The notes beneath the pieces were generated by a model. The model was not told where the DNA came from, made no database searches, and was given only the letters and a program-made list of their open reading frames with translations. Position numbers and translations under genes: made by a program. From Rhodocollybia butyracea (taxonomy: Eukaryota; Basidiomycota; Agaricomycetes; Agaricales; Omphalotaceae), in assembly GCA_015501585.1 (NCBI GenBank), contig JADNRY010000153.1:62001-126000 (forward strand): a stretch of DNA of 64,000 nucleotides, written 5' to 3'. This document shows positions 44,340 to 56,848 of the stretch, one piece after another. Within the stretch, counting starts at the first letter, position 1, and each line of letters starts with the position of its first letter.

Positions 44340-45495
44340 AGCACCCCGCTCCGAACTCTCCCAACTAGCTACCGAAACCAACCGGTTACAGAACAACCCC
44401 AATGGTCATCCGCACGACTGCCTACCCACTTCGACGCCCATCTAGCCCTCATAGCCCCGCTACGGCGTTTCCATTGCGAACTCATCTCGGAGATTTTTAT
44501 TGCTTGTCTTCCCTCCCATTGCAATGCGGTGCAGAGCCCCCATGGAAGCACCACTAACAGTCATTTTGGAGGGTATGAGGGAGTTATCATTGGCTACAAC
44601 TGAAGGAGACTGTGGATGCAGAGGAGCTGGTCGGAGGCTTCAGCGCCGGAGAGATGGTATTGAGAAGTGGGTAGAGCGGTCGATGTGCTTGGCGATTTCG
44701 ATGTTTGCCCATATGTCTGGGTACGGCAGACTCTCTAGCAGTATCTCTAATGCGTACCTCTCCCTCTTAGAATCCAGCTACATTTCAGCCCCGTCTTTGT
44801 TTGCATGCTTATATCTCTGGCAGAGGATCTTGAACCCGAGGATGTCCCATGCCTCAAAAGCGTATCCTCCACCTACCTCACGTTCAAATCATCATGTGAT
44901 TCCTCCCATCTCACAAACGCTTTCTGTCCTCGCAAACTCACCTAACGTATCGTGCTGCACACTTGCTCCATGCACTATCCCTCACTTCACTCTCCCAAAC
45001 AACAATCTCCCAGTGTAGAAGCCAGATTCTACAACCTATCTGGTGCCCTCTGTGCTCCCGGCCTTACACGCCTGGCATTCATCGATCATCGCTAAAGCAT
45101 TCAATTTTTGCAGGGGAATAGGGTGTATCCCATTTATGCTCCTTCTTGAAGGTGAAGGTTCATTGACAACTTCTTCTCACTTACCTCTGACCTCTTTTCT
45201 CCATTTCAGGTTCCGGTTCAGCTTCATCTTTCCGCCTCAAACAACTATATCTCTCGGCCCTCTAAAATCACAATCCATCCTTATCTCTTGTCTCCGTTCC
45301 CTCTCCACCTCACGAATCTCTGTTTAGACCCATGCCCGATGATGCAGAACCGGCTTGATCCCAAGTGTAAGATCGTTCCTGTACCAATCATGGACAATGT
45401 ACTCGTTCGGCGACTCACTGTCGACCCTGCATCGTTTGATGTCGACCTGACGCAGATACAGATATGCTCCCCTCTGCCCCCGCTTTGAAAAGCTC
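44340..45495 (+). pseudogene. F-box-like gene remnant, copy B
   Basis: The plus strand reads SELSQLATETNRLQN and, after a frame change, HLALIAPLRRFHCELISEIF followed by IACLP. This matches the basidiomycete F-box core (PLRRLPPELLSEIF...CLP). Further pieces are homologous to 33,690-34,950. A WANIEIAKHID-like piece reads on the opposite strand (about 44,650-44,720), so part may be inverted. No continuous gene remains. Confidence 0.5.
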
Positions 45496-46726
45496 ATCTT
45501 ACCGTCATGCATACACGTTTCCGGGGAAGTAGTGCAGCATCCAAGGTGTTTAGTCGTATGGTGTATGTGGGACCATATCCGTCGGGAAGATCAGCCAATG
45601 CGGGGATATCCTTTAAGTTTAATGTGATCTTATTAATATCATACACGTAATCAATGATTTCGGAGGGAGTTTCGTCTGGGATTCTGTGTACAGGGCCATT
45701 TAAGGAGTGTAGCAAGCTTTGTAATCTTTCAGACGCTGAGTAGAAATTGGATTTGGGATTTTTGCTGGATAGACTGTATTTTATGAGCCTCAGAGTGCCA
45801 GCGATGGGTTTTAGCGTGGGCCAGTCTTTGAGATCTAGATCGTTGATGTCTGCAAGTGCTCCGGTTATTCCAACCGTTGACTGAGTAAGCCCATATTTGC
45901 AGTTTTTTTGTATATATGCGCATAGTCTTTAGTCACCTTCTATGGTTTGAGGTTCATAGTCCGAATCTTAGGAAGTCATAACACTATTGTAGGTGGGAAA
46001 GAACAACGATGAATGGGTTCCGAAAGCAATGTGATAGACGGTACCTCAGTTTTGACCCAATAATCTCTCACTTCTTGCACTTTCTGTCCCACATCGGCCC
46101 AATTGGTCACCTGCACAACGTACACTGATTGTTTATTGTGCCTTAGCAAGACTGGAACAATATCAGAGATGATAATGTATCATCGCTGAGGTCGTCAGAA
46201 GGAGGCACATATATTAGTACACAGAAGCCAAAGCAACGGGCAAAGAGAGCAAAGACTTTTTTTAGAGATGCATTTGTAATTCATAAGATATACAGTAGGA
46301 CGAAACCGCACTAAAGTTGTTAACGACGGACGGAAATTCACCAGGCTTGGTTTTCGAACACTGACTCCCGGTAGCTACATTACCTTAACATTTCCCACCA
46401 TTTTTGTGCATCAACCCATCTTCTCATCTTCTCCATTCACCTCGGAATCTAGCCTCCGCTTAACCAAACCATCGATCCTTCCAATCCCAAAATCATCCCA
46501 AAATCCCACAAAAGTCGATGCTCGGCAGTGAATATCTCTGCGATGTTGATGGAGAAGGCGTCTGAGGTGGAATGAGGGCGAGGTGTGTGTCGACTTGGGT
46601 GAAAGATTAGATCATCAAGGGTTCCGGGTCTCTGCAGCCAACTAATGGGACTATCCTCTTGCTTCCCAGAACACGAGAAATGAAATGGATAGACTTGCTC
46701 CTTTCATAACCCGATTTGTCTCCGAT
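45496..46726. other. Gene-free; right part is the duplicated tRNA upstream region
   Basis: From about 46,320 the DNA matches 4,095-4,560 (for example GGAAATTCACCAGGCTTGG versus GGAAGTTCACCAGGCTCGC). Left of that nothing is recognised. Confidence 0.45.
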
Positions 46727-46800
46727 GGTCTAATTGTGTAGAGGTTACCACATGCATTTTTTATGTTTAATTTTGATAAACTACTTCCCCAGGTTAGACC
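46727..46800 (+). pseudogene. tRNA-Gln pseudogene lacking its T arm
   Basis: GGTCTAATTGTGTAGAGGTT matches the intact tRNA at 4,572, but the anticodon arm is diverged and expanded. The T arm is gone: CCAGGTTAGACC replaces CCAGGTTCGAGTCCTGGTTA followed by GACC. The loss fits a 12-nt deletion between two GGTT repeats. Confidence 0.8.
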
Positions 46801-47169
46801 TCAGCTAATAGCTACCATACGCAGCTACTTTTCGGAGAGTAATCCGGATTTCCAGTGGCCGGTGTTTCGATGATCTTATGATTCTATCAATCATATGAAT
46901 ATATACATAAATACATCCTATAGACTTCCTGTTGCGCAGGCTCAGCCGAGCATTGCCAAAGTTCGTTGCTGTTTTCTCTCTAGAAGCCCAATGGCTAGCA
47001 ATAACAAGCTCGACACCCGACATTCTAAACTCCACTGGCCCACGGAAATCTTAGCAGCTGCTTTTCCATAAAAAGGATCGCATCTTGTCATTACATATTA
47101 CATTCACGCCGGAACGGTCCAAGAAACTAGGTTTTCCCCCGAACACCGCTTATATCTTTGCTACATCAG

Positions 47170-47462
47170 CATCAGGAAAAGCCATTTTTGCCTAGGTGAC
47201 CCCAGAGTGGCCTAAAGCAAACTAGGTGACCTATGAATCCTATGGCATCCTCTTGCCAGTCAAGGCTCTTGAGGATTCCCTAGGCAAACCTGGGCAAACC
47301 TATGCTTGCCCTGGTTTTGCCTAGGATACCCTAGGGAATCCTCAAGAGCCTTGACTGGCAAGGGACGAGCCCAAATTCCTAGGATGCCATAGGATTCATA
47401 GGTCACCTAGTTTGCTTTAGGCCACTCTGGGGTCACCTAGGCAAAAACGGCTTTTCCTGATG
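47170..47462. mobile_element. Hairpin element with CATCAGGAAAA ends (293 bp)
   Basis: The arms of about 110-120 bp are inverted with few changes: GCCTAGGTGACCCCAGAGTG...GTCAAGGCTCTTGAGG and complement. AG target duplications are at 47,168-47,169 and 47,463-47,464. The body is unrelated to the 230-bp element despite the identical ends. It sits at the place homologous to the DNA just upstream of the DUF7330 start in block A. Confidence 0.9.
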
Positions 47463-47840
47463 AGGCTAGAGTACAGCCTCCCCAGGGCAGCGGCGGTCTG
47501 CTGCTAGCGCTTCATTAGTACTGTATTATGTATCATTGACTGGTGGCTACACATAGCGCACCCAGCGGGTATAGAATCTCAGGCTGTTTGGGTTGCGGGA
47601 AGGCTTCAAACTGACCTTCACTGTGTAACTAGGGACCGGATTATACAAAGTGGCATAAGTATCCAAGTATAACATAGATGTAGCGTGATTCCCTCTCATG
47701 ACAGGTTCATCTAAGTTTCACCGAAGATGGTCAGATAGCTGTCATTTTATATCTGGACATGATGCACGGCAGGTATATAAGGTCTCTCATCTTGATCACC
47801 TCAAAACTCATTTAATTTTGATTCAACATTTAGACACCAA

Positions 47841-49973
47841 ATGTTCTCGCACGCATCAAATTTTCGAATCGACGGACAGCCTACGTTTGTGAATCAAGCA
47901 TCTTCCCAATACACAAATCATGGTATGAAATATTAGCAATTTCAAATGCTAGTCTTTTTATATATCTATACAATCAGATAATATTGAGATATCAGTCTCG
48001 GATGTTCTCAAGTGCCCGGCCCCAAGTCAATACTTTGTGGGACGGGCAGATATGCTAAGCAAACTTGCAAAAGTATTTTCTGCACCAGTCGTAACAATAT
48101 TCAATCCAGATCCAGATAAGCTAGCAAGATTTGTGAGGTATTTCTCAAAGTAAGAAAGTCCATTATTTTGACTCCGTTGAAATTATATCTGTATTCTCCA
48201 GGAGACCTACTATCTATATAGATGCAACATCAGAGGAGGCTCTAACAAATGCACTAGCAGAGAACCCCCAAGATTTTGAATGCATTTACTCAGACACCAT
48301 CCTGGTCTTGGAGAATGCGCATGCATCCCTGGAATTGGATGACCATTTTCCTGTCTGCTTCGAATGCCCTATTCTTGTCACAAGCACTGACTCTACTCTA
48401 TCTAACATTGCATCATCTTTTGCTCATGCATTCCGGCTCCCCACCAATTCTTCAAATAAATCTGTAATGGCCAAATTCTGGACTGAAATTCAGAGAGCCC
48501 TTACACCTGGACAGCGCATAGTATCTCTCGTGGCTAGTGGAGGTACAGGAAAAACACGGACTGTTTCTAAGTTTATTCAGGATAACTCATGCAGGTAGTA
48601 CAATTGTTGAAACTCAACTGGGAAAAATGTAAACTGATGTGATTGGATACAGATTTGCATATATCTGGTTCTTTGATGCCACCTCTAAGGAAACACTCAC
48701 TTCAGACTTCAAAGAGCTTGCCAGGGCAGTAGGCGTTGGTGATCGGATCAAAGATGTCTGCAACTTCCTAGCACAGACTCATCAGAATTGAATGTGCATC
48801 TTTGACTCTGCTGATGATGAGCAGCTTTACCTCAAGGATTATCTTCCTATCTGTGCGCATGGGAACATCATTATCACAAGTCGCCTTGTGAGAACATCTG
48901 AGATGGATTCACCTGGATGTCATATTGGTTTTTCTGATTTGAACAAGGATGATGCCATGGAACTACTCCTCAAGTGTGCACATGAAGAGAGCCATGAAAA
49001 AACTCAAGATGTTACCTCCAAAATTGTTGAAGCTTTGGGCTGCCAAGCCCTTGCTGTGTCAACAGCTGGAGCATATATTCATACAAATGCAACATGTACT
49101 CTGGAGAATTACCTGGCATGTTTTAATAACAAAAGGAGGGATATCCTCAACTACAGACTGAGAGCACTGGACAACTACCAGAGAACAGTGTTCAGTGCAT
49201 TTCAGCTTAGTTTTGAGAAGCTCAGTTTGCCATCTCATGGTCTTATACAGATGTGTGCTTATTTGCATCCAACTGCCATTCCGCTGGAAATGTTTACGAG
49301 AGCAACTGCTTTTGTGAGAGGGGATACTTACCCAGGAGAGACTAAACCAAGCAATGGGATAGATATATTGGACAAGTTGATGGGTCTATTTGCCCAAGAA
49401 GGGTAATGGGATGAGAGTGTTGATGAGCTATGCCGGTTATCCCTTGCATCATATGACAGCACCCAAAGGATGATTGGATTTCATTCAGTCCTGCATGCAT
49501 GTGCCCGCGAAAGTGTAGAAGACATCAAAAATCAGAGGTATGGAGCAATATTACTGTTAGGACGGGCTACTCCACTGGGTGAGACAAATGAGGACTATCA
49601 GTTTCGGCAACAGCTGAGCATTCATGCTCATGAGATTGGGCTGAGAGATCTTCCAACCATTCATGTGCACAGGTGCTTGTCTGATATTTTTGAAGATGGT
49701 GGATTTTGAAGTACTTGATGAGGAGATGCTTGTGCTCTGCAGGAAAGTCATTGGGGAGCACCATCTCGATACATTGAGAGCCATGGGAAATGTTGCCTCT
49801 ACATATCGTGCACTTGGAAAGTTGGAAAGTGCACAAAAATTGGGAGAGGAGGTGCTTGTGCTCTACAAGAAGGTCATTGGGGAGCACCATCCTAATACAT
49901 TGGATGCCATGAGCAGCCTTATGACATATCATGATCTTGGAAGGTTGGAAAGTGCACAGCAATTAGAAGGGGA
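47841..49973 (+). pseudogene. STAND/TPR gene copy B, 5' part
   Basis: Exon 1 (MFSHASNFRIDGQ) is intact where copy A has a stop. NTPase parts (P-loop SGGTGKTRTV; FDSADDEQ) are conserved. Inactivating changes are visible: TGG to TGA at 48,790-48,792, TAA at 49,404-49,406, and TGA at 49,707-49,709 with a short deletion just before the TPR array. After about two and a half TPR units the 12.3-kb transposon interrupts the gene at AQQLEG. The gene resumes at 62,250. Confidence 0.88.
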
Positions 49974-50542
49974 CATCAGGAAAAGCACTCTGGGCTCAAG
50001 TGAATTTAAAGTCTGCTCAAGTTTGAGCAGCTGCAAAGCCTCCACTTGGGCACCTCAGGTCACCCCAGTCACCCCAGGTCAGCTCAGGTGAGCTCAAAGC
50101 TAGGGTACCGTCATTCACTGGCTCCAGTGCACCTAAGTTCACCTTTACCATGCCTGTGCACACTCAGGTTAAGAACAGTTTGTAGTACAGGCTCAGGTCT
50201 GCTCAAGTATCACCTTAGCTTACTCAAGTATCATTAACCGAGAACCAGAACTTGAGCAAACTCAAGTACCCTATGCAGACTCAGGATATACAAGATCAAT
50301 GTATTATTAATCAATGTTTTCAAGAAACCTATTCAAATCAAAGGAATACAATAAGTAGAATAACTATCAGTCTTTGTATATGGTTTTGTAAGTATAAACA
50401 GATAACCAATTATTAATGTAGAAAGAATCGACCGAGTCTAAAACATTGGAGGAGGTTAAAGAGGAAACAATTGCAACCTTGCGAAAATTAGGGATAATCA
50501 TACATGACTGGCGTATGTTAGATAATGGTATAATGGACCAAT

Positions 50543-51209
50543 TAGAGATGTCCACCAGTCCAAGTCTTCACAAGTACTCGCAGGTAAGATCTGTGGGAAA
50601 ACCCGCAAGTATGTGACTCGCGGATCCCAGGATCCGTTTCCCACGGGTCAGGCGCGGGTCACAAGTCAGACATTTGCAATTTTCGGTTGATTTGCAAGTA
50701 CTGGTGTGACTTGTGCAAGCAATATGAACTCATATATTTGTTGTTGGTGATCAAAACTTACAGTAATTAATAGTATCATATTTATTATAGTACTTATCAA
50801 GTACTGCCACACATGTTTGAGGTTGTAGACAGCTCACAGCGACTGAGCGCTTATTTTAGCGCCCAATCGCCGTAGGCTGTCTACAATCCAAAGCCTAACT
50901 GTCAGTACATTTTTACTTCATACCATAGTATGAAATTAGTGTAACAAGTAAAGTACAGGTTTTTAATAGCATTATACACTGTACAATCACTGTATCCAAG
51001 TAAATAATGGTAAATACTTGTGAATATAGCTGTAACTACTTGATTAGTGTGCGGATCCACAAGTACTTGTGAGACCCGCAAGTAATACTTGCGAGTCAGT
51101 GACCCGTTTCCCACGAGTCAGCCGCGGGTCACGAGTCAGGCCTTTTAGGCCACAAGTACTTGCGCTCCGGATCCAAGTATACTTGGATCCGGACTCGTGG
51201 ACATCTCTA
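50543..51209. mobile_element. hAT-type MITE, copy 3 (667 bp), inside the transposase gene
   Basis: The TAGAGATGTCC...GGACATCTCTA ends are flanked by the exact 8-bp duplication GGACCAAT (50,535-50,542; 51,210-51,217). Removing it restores the transposase reading KTPNWSIIPLSNIRQSC. It is very similar to copy 1, so it is a late arrival. Confidence 0.92.
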
Positions 51210-53561
51210 GGACCAATTAGGTGTCTTGGGCTTTTGGATAGATGCCATATTGTGAGTGGTGCGTGCTGTGTCTGGAATCATTGGAGATGTGAACCACTCT
51301 ATGTAAGCAAGAGCAGTTTTGGGCCAAGACAAGGGAGCGGAAGATTTGTGAGACCCAATGAGAGAGAGTTCAGCAGGTAAACAAAAGATAATCTTGATGC
51401 GGCCAATGCGGGTACCTTGGGAACAATCATAGTTTATCAGCATAGAAAGTGTGTAAATAAGATTTATTAGTACCTTGAAGACCAACGCTCTCCGCCTCCT
51501 CACTAGTCAATACAATGACAGTGTCAAACCGCCCACCATTCAGCGGGGAAGCTTTGACAACATCTTTCAAGTCAACACCCTCCTCCAGTTGTTCCGGCGA
51601 AAACTTGAACGAGTAGTAAAGATCTAAGCGTTCAAATGGTAATGCCCGAGTAAGGGCTTCACGAACAGAAGCATTGGTGGCAGAAGTCTTTAGCATTTCA
51701 AGATATTCCTTCAGATCCTGGGCAAATGAGGGAACATGATGGCTTTTTGCGATGGCTGAGATTAATTTGTTGGGTGCAGTGGGAAACTTGGGGAGAAGGA
51801 TAGATTTAGATGGTTGTGACACAGGATTTGAAGGCATGGTAGTCGAAGCAACAGAAGAAGACAGAGACAATGCAGCAGCAACAGATTGCTGCTCTAAAAT
51901 CCATGCAAGCTCTCTATTGAACGACTGTACATTCTCTTGGTGTGAAAGCCACCGTGTCATCTGAGGGAACTCATCGCGTTTGTTGGAAGCCCGCCATCCT
52001 TTCGTGGCGAAATCAATATGGAAACGTTCAAACATCTCGGTGTTGTAATTATCGGTGGTACCAAAAAGTCGTATAGACTGGACGTAGTGTAAAAGGGAGT
52101 GAAATTTCGGAATATTAAGATGTTCCCAGACTTCCAAGGTGAGGAAACAATCCTTATACTTGTGCCAGGTTCGGAGAGCATCTTCCATGTAAGTTAAGGT
52201 GTCGTCATCATGAAGTGAATATTGTGCAAGATAGATAAAATCAAGAATAGCCTGAATTGCTGTTAAACCATGGATAGGCATGTCTGAACCGATTAGACAT
52301 CCAAGGAGAATCTTGGCCATGTTCTTCCTCTCAGACCCACTGATCTGGGAGAGAGCAGAAATGCCATTCTTGAAGTGGCGTACTCCATACGAAGGGGGAA
52401 GACATCGAAGGCGACAATCGAGTTCTTCCTCCATAAGGACCTTTTGGCACCATGTAATGATATGGCTAAGAACTCCCTGGTAGAGCTGATGAAGAACGTC
52501 GGGAGTAATACTAAAGTGAATGTCAGTGTAAGGCAGTTCATCCCAAAACGGCCGGTAAACATATCCCGACACATCTTCTTTCATACAACTATCAAAATAC
52601 TGAGCCCCAGATGTGGATGACTCGCGTGCCTCCTTCATTACACCCAGTGTCCACTTCGGGGTTCTCCTCTCGAACGGGCCTTCCTCGCCGAGATTGGCTG
52701 ACAGAACTCGACACTTTGGACAAGTTCCAGATTTTGAGCAAGCAACCAAGCACTGCTCTGGAAAGTCGGCTACATAGCTGGCAAGAATGGGGTGAACACA
52801 TCGAACCTCTCCATCTGCACTTGCCATGTCGACACCTTCTTTTCCAGCAGTGATAAGAGGGGCCATCACTTGGCGCATGGCTTCATGGAAGAGACGATGG
52901 TAGCGTCCAGTGGCTTCACGCTGGATCATCTGATCCTTATTGAGTTTCTCCACAGGCAGATAGGCAAGGAGAACACAAGCTTGCTGCGAGGGTTTGCGTC
53001 GAAGACCGCGGGGTATATTACCTAGAGTAAGATAGACAGGATACGCTTGTTTGCTGCCCGAAAATTGTGTGAGTTGGGTTTTATCTGTGGCGATAATGAG
53101 GGGTGCCACAGTTGCACCAACTGGTAGTTTGTCCTGAAGAGTAATTAAGTAAATGTAAACATGTTGGAAGAACAGAGACACACCTGCGTGTATTGCCACC
53201 ATTTCCCTGACCACATCTCCGAGTATGCTCTCCGTATGTGCTTCGCATCTTGGAACACCGACTTGGGACGGTAAACCAAGTGTTTGGCAAGGGAGGGATC
53301 TCCCCATAGACTTTTTACCACTTCTACAATATCGCAATGGCGGAGAACGAACTCTTTGTCTGGGTGATCGTTGAACGTTGAAGTAAGAAGGATTGGTCCA
53401 AGCGAGGACCGGTGGGGTCTTCCAGTCGGGTCCAATGTAGAAGTAGCAGTAAATATCACTTCGAAGGTATTAAACCTAAGAAGTAGGCTAGAGTAGATAG
53501 AAATAATAACACAATGAGCTTAACACTTAGCTTGGCACTTGTTGCACTCGCTGGCAACGTC

Positions 53562-54478
53562 GTAATCACACAATATAAGAGTCACAGAGTATAAGGCATC
53601 GATTGGGAGAAGGGAGAAGAGAGAGGGGGAATTAATTGATAAATCTACAAGTATGTAAAGGTACATAAATGTAGCCGAGTTGCTAAGCTAATAAAATAGT
53701 GAAACTCGTGCGGAGAGATCGGATAAGGGAACAGAACAGTCCGGTCGAAGGAGAAATACCTTTAGCCTTCCGGATTTCCGATGGGAAAGACAGAGCAGTG
53801 CAGGATACACACATGACTAGAAAACAGAGCCTCCCACCTAGCTCAGTCAGTGAGGACAGAATGGGGCAACCAAATCCAAGGGTCACGGCTCAGGTGTGCT
53901 CCGACGACTGTTGTCTACACCCTAGGAGATACGGAGAAGTTTCGGGATAAGGAGGGGAATAATGGATAAAAGATAAATGGTAAGATCAAACAAATGATGG
54001 AATAAAACATGTGAGATAATAAACACTCAATTCTGAAATACTGGATATTTAGTGCGGGATGGCTGGAACAATGTAGGAGAAGTGGGAGGGACAAATACCC
54101 GGTATGTCCGGCCGTCCGATCAAATTAATGATTTGCGATCAACGTATAACGTCGGAGTAGCATTGGAATAGTGCTGGGCATGTTGGCGTACATGTGACAA
54201 CATCCTAGAAACATAAGGGAGTGGGGAAATAATAGCTCAAAGCTGTAAGTGTAACACAAGCACAATATTAAAGAGAACAAGAGGTGAATAGGACAAGTAA
54301 GTAGTAAGTAATAGTAAGTCATAGAAGTGAGACAAAATAGACTGTAGGTAAAGAGTGATTTAATAATGGGGAATGAAGCGATACTGTATAAACTAGCATA
54401 TAAGTGAACATCAAAGTAAACCAATAGTAAATGTAACAAGTGGAGTACTAGCTACCGCTAGGGCAGCTAGCACTACCA
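53562..54478. mobile_element. Possible 917-bp insertion within the transposase gene
   Basis: The 7-bp direct repeat CAACGTC abuts both sides (53,555-53,561; 54,479-54,485). The spacer separates exons ending VRRLTL and starting near FNTFEVIF and is far longer than any other intron here. The ends GTAATCACAC...CACTACCA do not match a known class. It could be a solo LTR or simply a long intron. Confidence 0.4.
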
Positions 54479-55499
54479 CAACGTCAATCGGCGGACCTTC
54501 CACTCGCCAGCCCGGGGCCAAATAGAATCCACACATTTATGAAGGCCTGCAATGTTGGTGTAAGATAATCCAAGTTTCTCAACAACCTAGATAAAATCTA
54601 TCAGAAATTTGGGTATACAAGGAGCCAAAGACAACGTACACCAGGTATTCCAAGTAAGCGAGTTAAAGAATTATGTCCAATATTATCCTTCACCACCCAA
54701 TCCGCAATGCGCCAATCCATCTCTGAGGCGAAAGGCGCATAAATATTGGACTTGACATCGCTGCCATCCATTGGAGAATCATAAGAGAGGTTGTGAGACG
54801 CGCGCCACCGTTCATAAAGAGACTCATCCATACGAATACGGGCACCAGCTGTAGGATGCTCGACTTCATACATGCTGACATCCTCAGCGTCGAATGTCCG
54901 AACCTTGGCTCCCAGTTGCCGATCAGCAAGGGAATCTCAGTGAGCTTGTGTTGAAGGTCCTGGGCCAGCTTGCCCGAGAGCGACAGGCTCCTCATCATCC
55001 ATGCGAACAAAGTAGAAGAGGTCATTCTCTTCCTCGATCTCTTGGAGAAGTTCTCCTGCCTCCCCATCGCTGATTTCGGGTGTAGTATCAACGCTGATCT
55101 CCCACTCCATGAACTCTTCACCAAGATCTTGCTGATCTAGCTGAGCAGAGAAGTTCTCGATGGCGGTGGATTTCTGATATGAACAATACCACATACAGGA
55201 ACGAGCCTGATTAAGATGGCTGTTCAGACTACGGTCCTGGACAAACCAGTGTCCACAGTCAGCAGGACAAAGAGGCATCGCAAGCGGATAGTTCTAGTAG
55301 GGGACTGTTTTCAGGTGGGAGGATGGTGATGGAAGAGGCAAACAAGACACATAGTTTAAAACAAAATGCAAAATGACACCATACTTACTTATCGATTGGA
55401 ATATCTGGGCACAAGAAAAAAGCAACCCTGGTATCGATAAGCCTAAAACGATGGTGTCAGTATTACCAGTAAGAATATAGACCATTTTTTCGCACCTTT

Positions 55500-56250
55500 C
55501 TGATGAAACACGGATGCAAGAGCGAAACGGACCAGCAAGAACGTCAAGTTCTACCTGCCGGGAGGACAGGAGCGGAGCGCACCAGCAAGAGCACCAGTAA
55601 GAACGTCAAGTTCTACCTGACCATGAATACAGGAGCAAAGCGCATCAGTGAGAACATCAAATTCTACCTGGATGCAACAAGCCGAGGAACAAAGCCCGAG
55701 GATACAAAGCCACCAACTAGCAAGACCTGTTACCCAGTGGCTCAGCGAACGATAAGAAAGCAGTACGGCGTAACGTACCGAGTTCTGAGTAACCTGTAAC
55801 CTATGAGCGTGAAAGTAAGGAAAGGGGGGTAAAATGAAGTCGTCAGTTCGTTATTCGCCAAAAAAAAAAAATGGTAAACGGGAGCTCACTGTGATATATT
55901 TCATCATTTTGAAGCGTCGGAGTGCAGCTGAACGTGTAGTGCGGCTCAGCGAGTGGTTTATGAAACAAAAAAAAATATTTACTTACCGGACAAACTCAGT
56001 AGTAACTCTAAAGTGTCGCAATGCAGCTGGACATCTAGTTCAGCCGCAAGTGAAAAACCGGCTTGAACATCAAGTTCAAGACCGGGTTAAGCGACCCGTA
56101 TGAGCAACAAGTTCATACGAGTTGTTGGCGTCGACGTCCCATCCAAATCAATTGGATGGCGACGGTGTTGAGGGCTGTTGGCGATGGTGTTGAGGGCTGT
56201 TGGCGACGGTGTTGAAGGCTGTGAAGGTGGGAGTTGGTGGTTTGAGCGAA
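55500..56250. repeat. Spacer between transposase and cargo, full of small palindromes and repeats
   Basis: AGAACGTCAAGTTCTACCTG occurs near 55,536 and 55,600 with a variant near 55,650; each contains the palindrome AGAAC-N5-GTTCT. Another, TTGAACATCAAGTTCAAG, lies near 56,063, and CGTATGAGCAACAAGTTCAT followed by ACG near 56,097. A 28-bp unit GGTGTTGAGGGCTGTTGGCG is tandem at about 56,160-56,222. No gene is seen. The position between divergent gene sets suggests a regulatory zone, which is inference. Confidence 0.6.
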
Positions 56251-56400
56251 GGCAGTGAAAAGTCAGATGAAAGTCAGATGACTTTCCACTGCCTTCGGCG
56301 CTTTGGACTCTCTAGGCGCTCCAGGCGCTTCGAGTCACTTTGGGCGCCTCAAGACTTAAACTCGACTAGCACGTGAGGCTGCCTCAAGGCAAGCAAGAAC

Positions 56401-56408
56401 TATAAAGG
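56401..56408 (+). promoter_or_regulatory. TATA-like box upstream of cargo gene 1
   Basis: TATAAAGG lies about 440 bp before the ATG at 56,849. A candidate 5' UTR intron donor (AAAAG|GTGAGC) near 56,692 could account for the distance. Confidence 0.35.
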
Positions 56409-56848
56409 TACGTACTTAAACTTTTTTCCTCATTCTTCCTCTTTTCTCTTAACGTCGGTCTTCCCCTTACTTCCCGCTCCCTTTAGCATCGCCCTCATTA
56501 CCCCCGACCACTCAGCGTTCAACTTTACGTTGACACTGATTCAAAAACAGAGGCATTCAGCTTGACACTGCAATACCTTCTTCTCTTGAGCAATTTTACA
56601 TCGACGAGAGTATCAACCACAGTCAGGACTCAACTTGACGTTGTAGAACTGACTTTGCGCGTTGGATTTGGACCAGAAAAGGTGAGCCGTATCCTTATCG
56701 ATAGTGTGGCGTCGTAGCTCACGTATCGTTCTCTAGTTTGTACGAGATCCAAAGAGTTCAAGACTTAGCCCTTCCTCCGGTATGCATTTCTCGCCTTTTC
56801 ATCAGCAAAGTTCACTAACTTATTCTTGTAATCTGCCAGATTTATACA

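Larger units (their letters stand above)
50367..55278 (-). pseudogene. Plavaka-family transposase, multi-exon, inactivated
   Basis: The start ATG at 55,278 encodes a C2H2-like finger (MPLCPADCGHWFVQDRSLNS). This is followed by the conserved block VEHPTAGARI...YAPFASEMDWRIADWVV, then after introns FVLRHCDIVEVV...YSEMWSGKWWQYTQ. The catalytic core has LIIATDKTQLTQFSG (first Asp), FSITPDVLHQLYQGVLSHII (second Asp) and NTEMFERFH (Glu). The C-terminal part is IGRIKIIFCLPAE...LAYIEWF and, beyond the MITE, IIPLSNIRQSCMIIPNF, ending at 50,367. The intron GTGTGT...TTCAG near 53,134-53,182 is clear. Lesions: an in-frame TGA at 54,937-54,939, a suspicious 0.9-kb insert at 53,562-54,478 and the hAT MITE. 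The enzyme would cut and join CATCAGGAAAA ends; this copy is probably dead, but the family may be active elsewhere in the genome. Confidence 0.85.

Noticed and set aside
45494..45715. A minus-strand open frame near the F-box remnant
   Set aside because: It is short, has no recognisable motif, and lies antisense to DNA shared with the F-box remnants.
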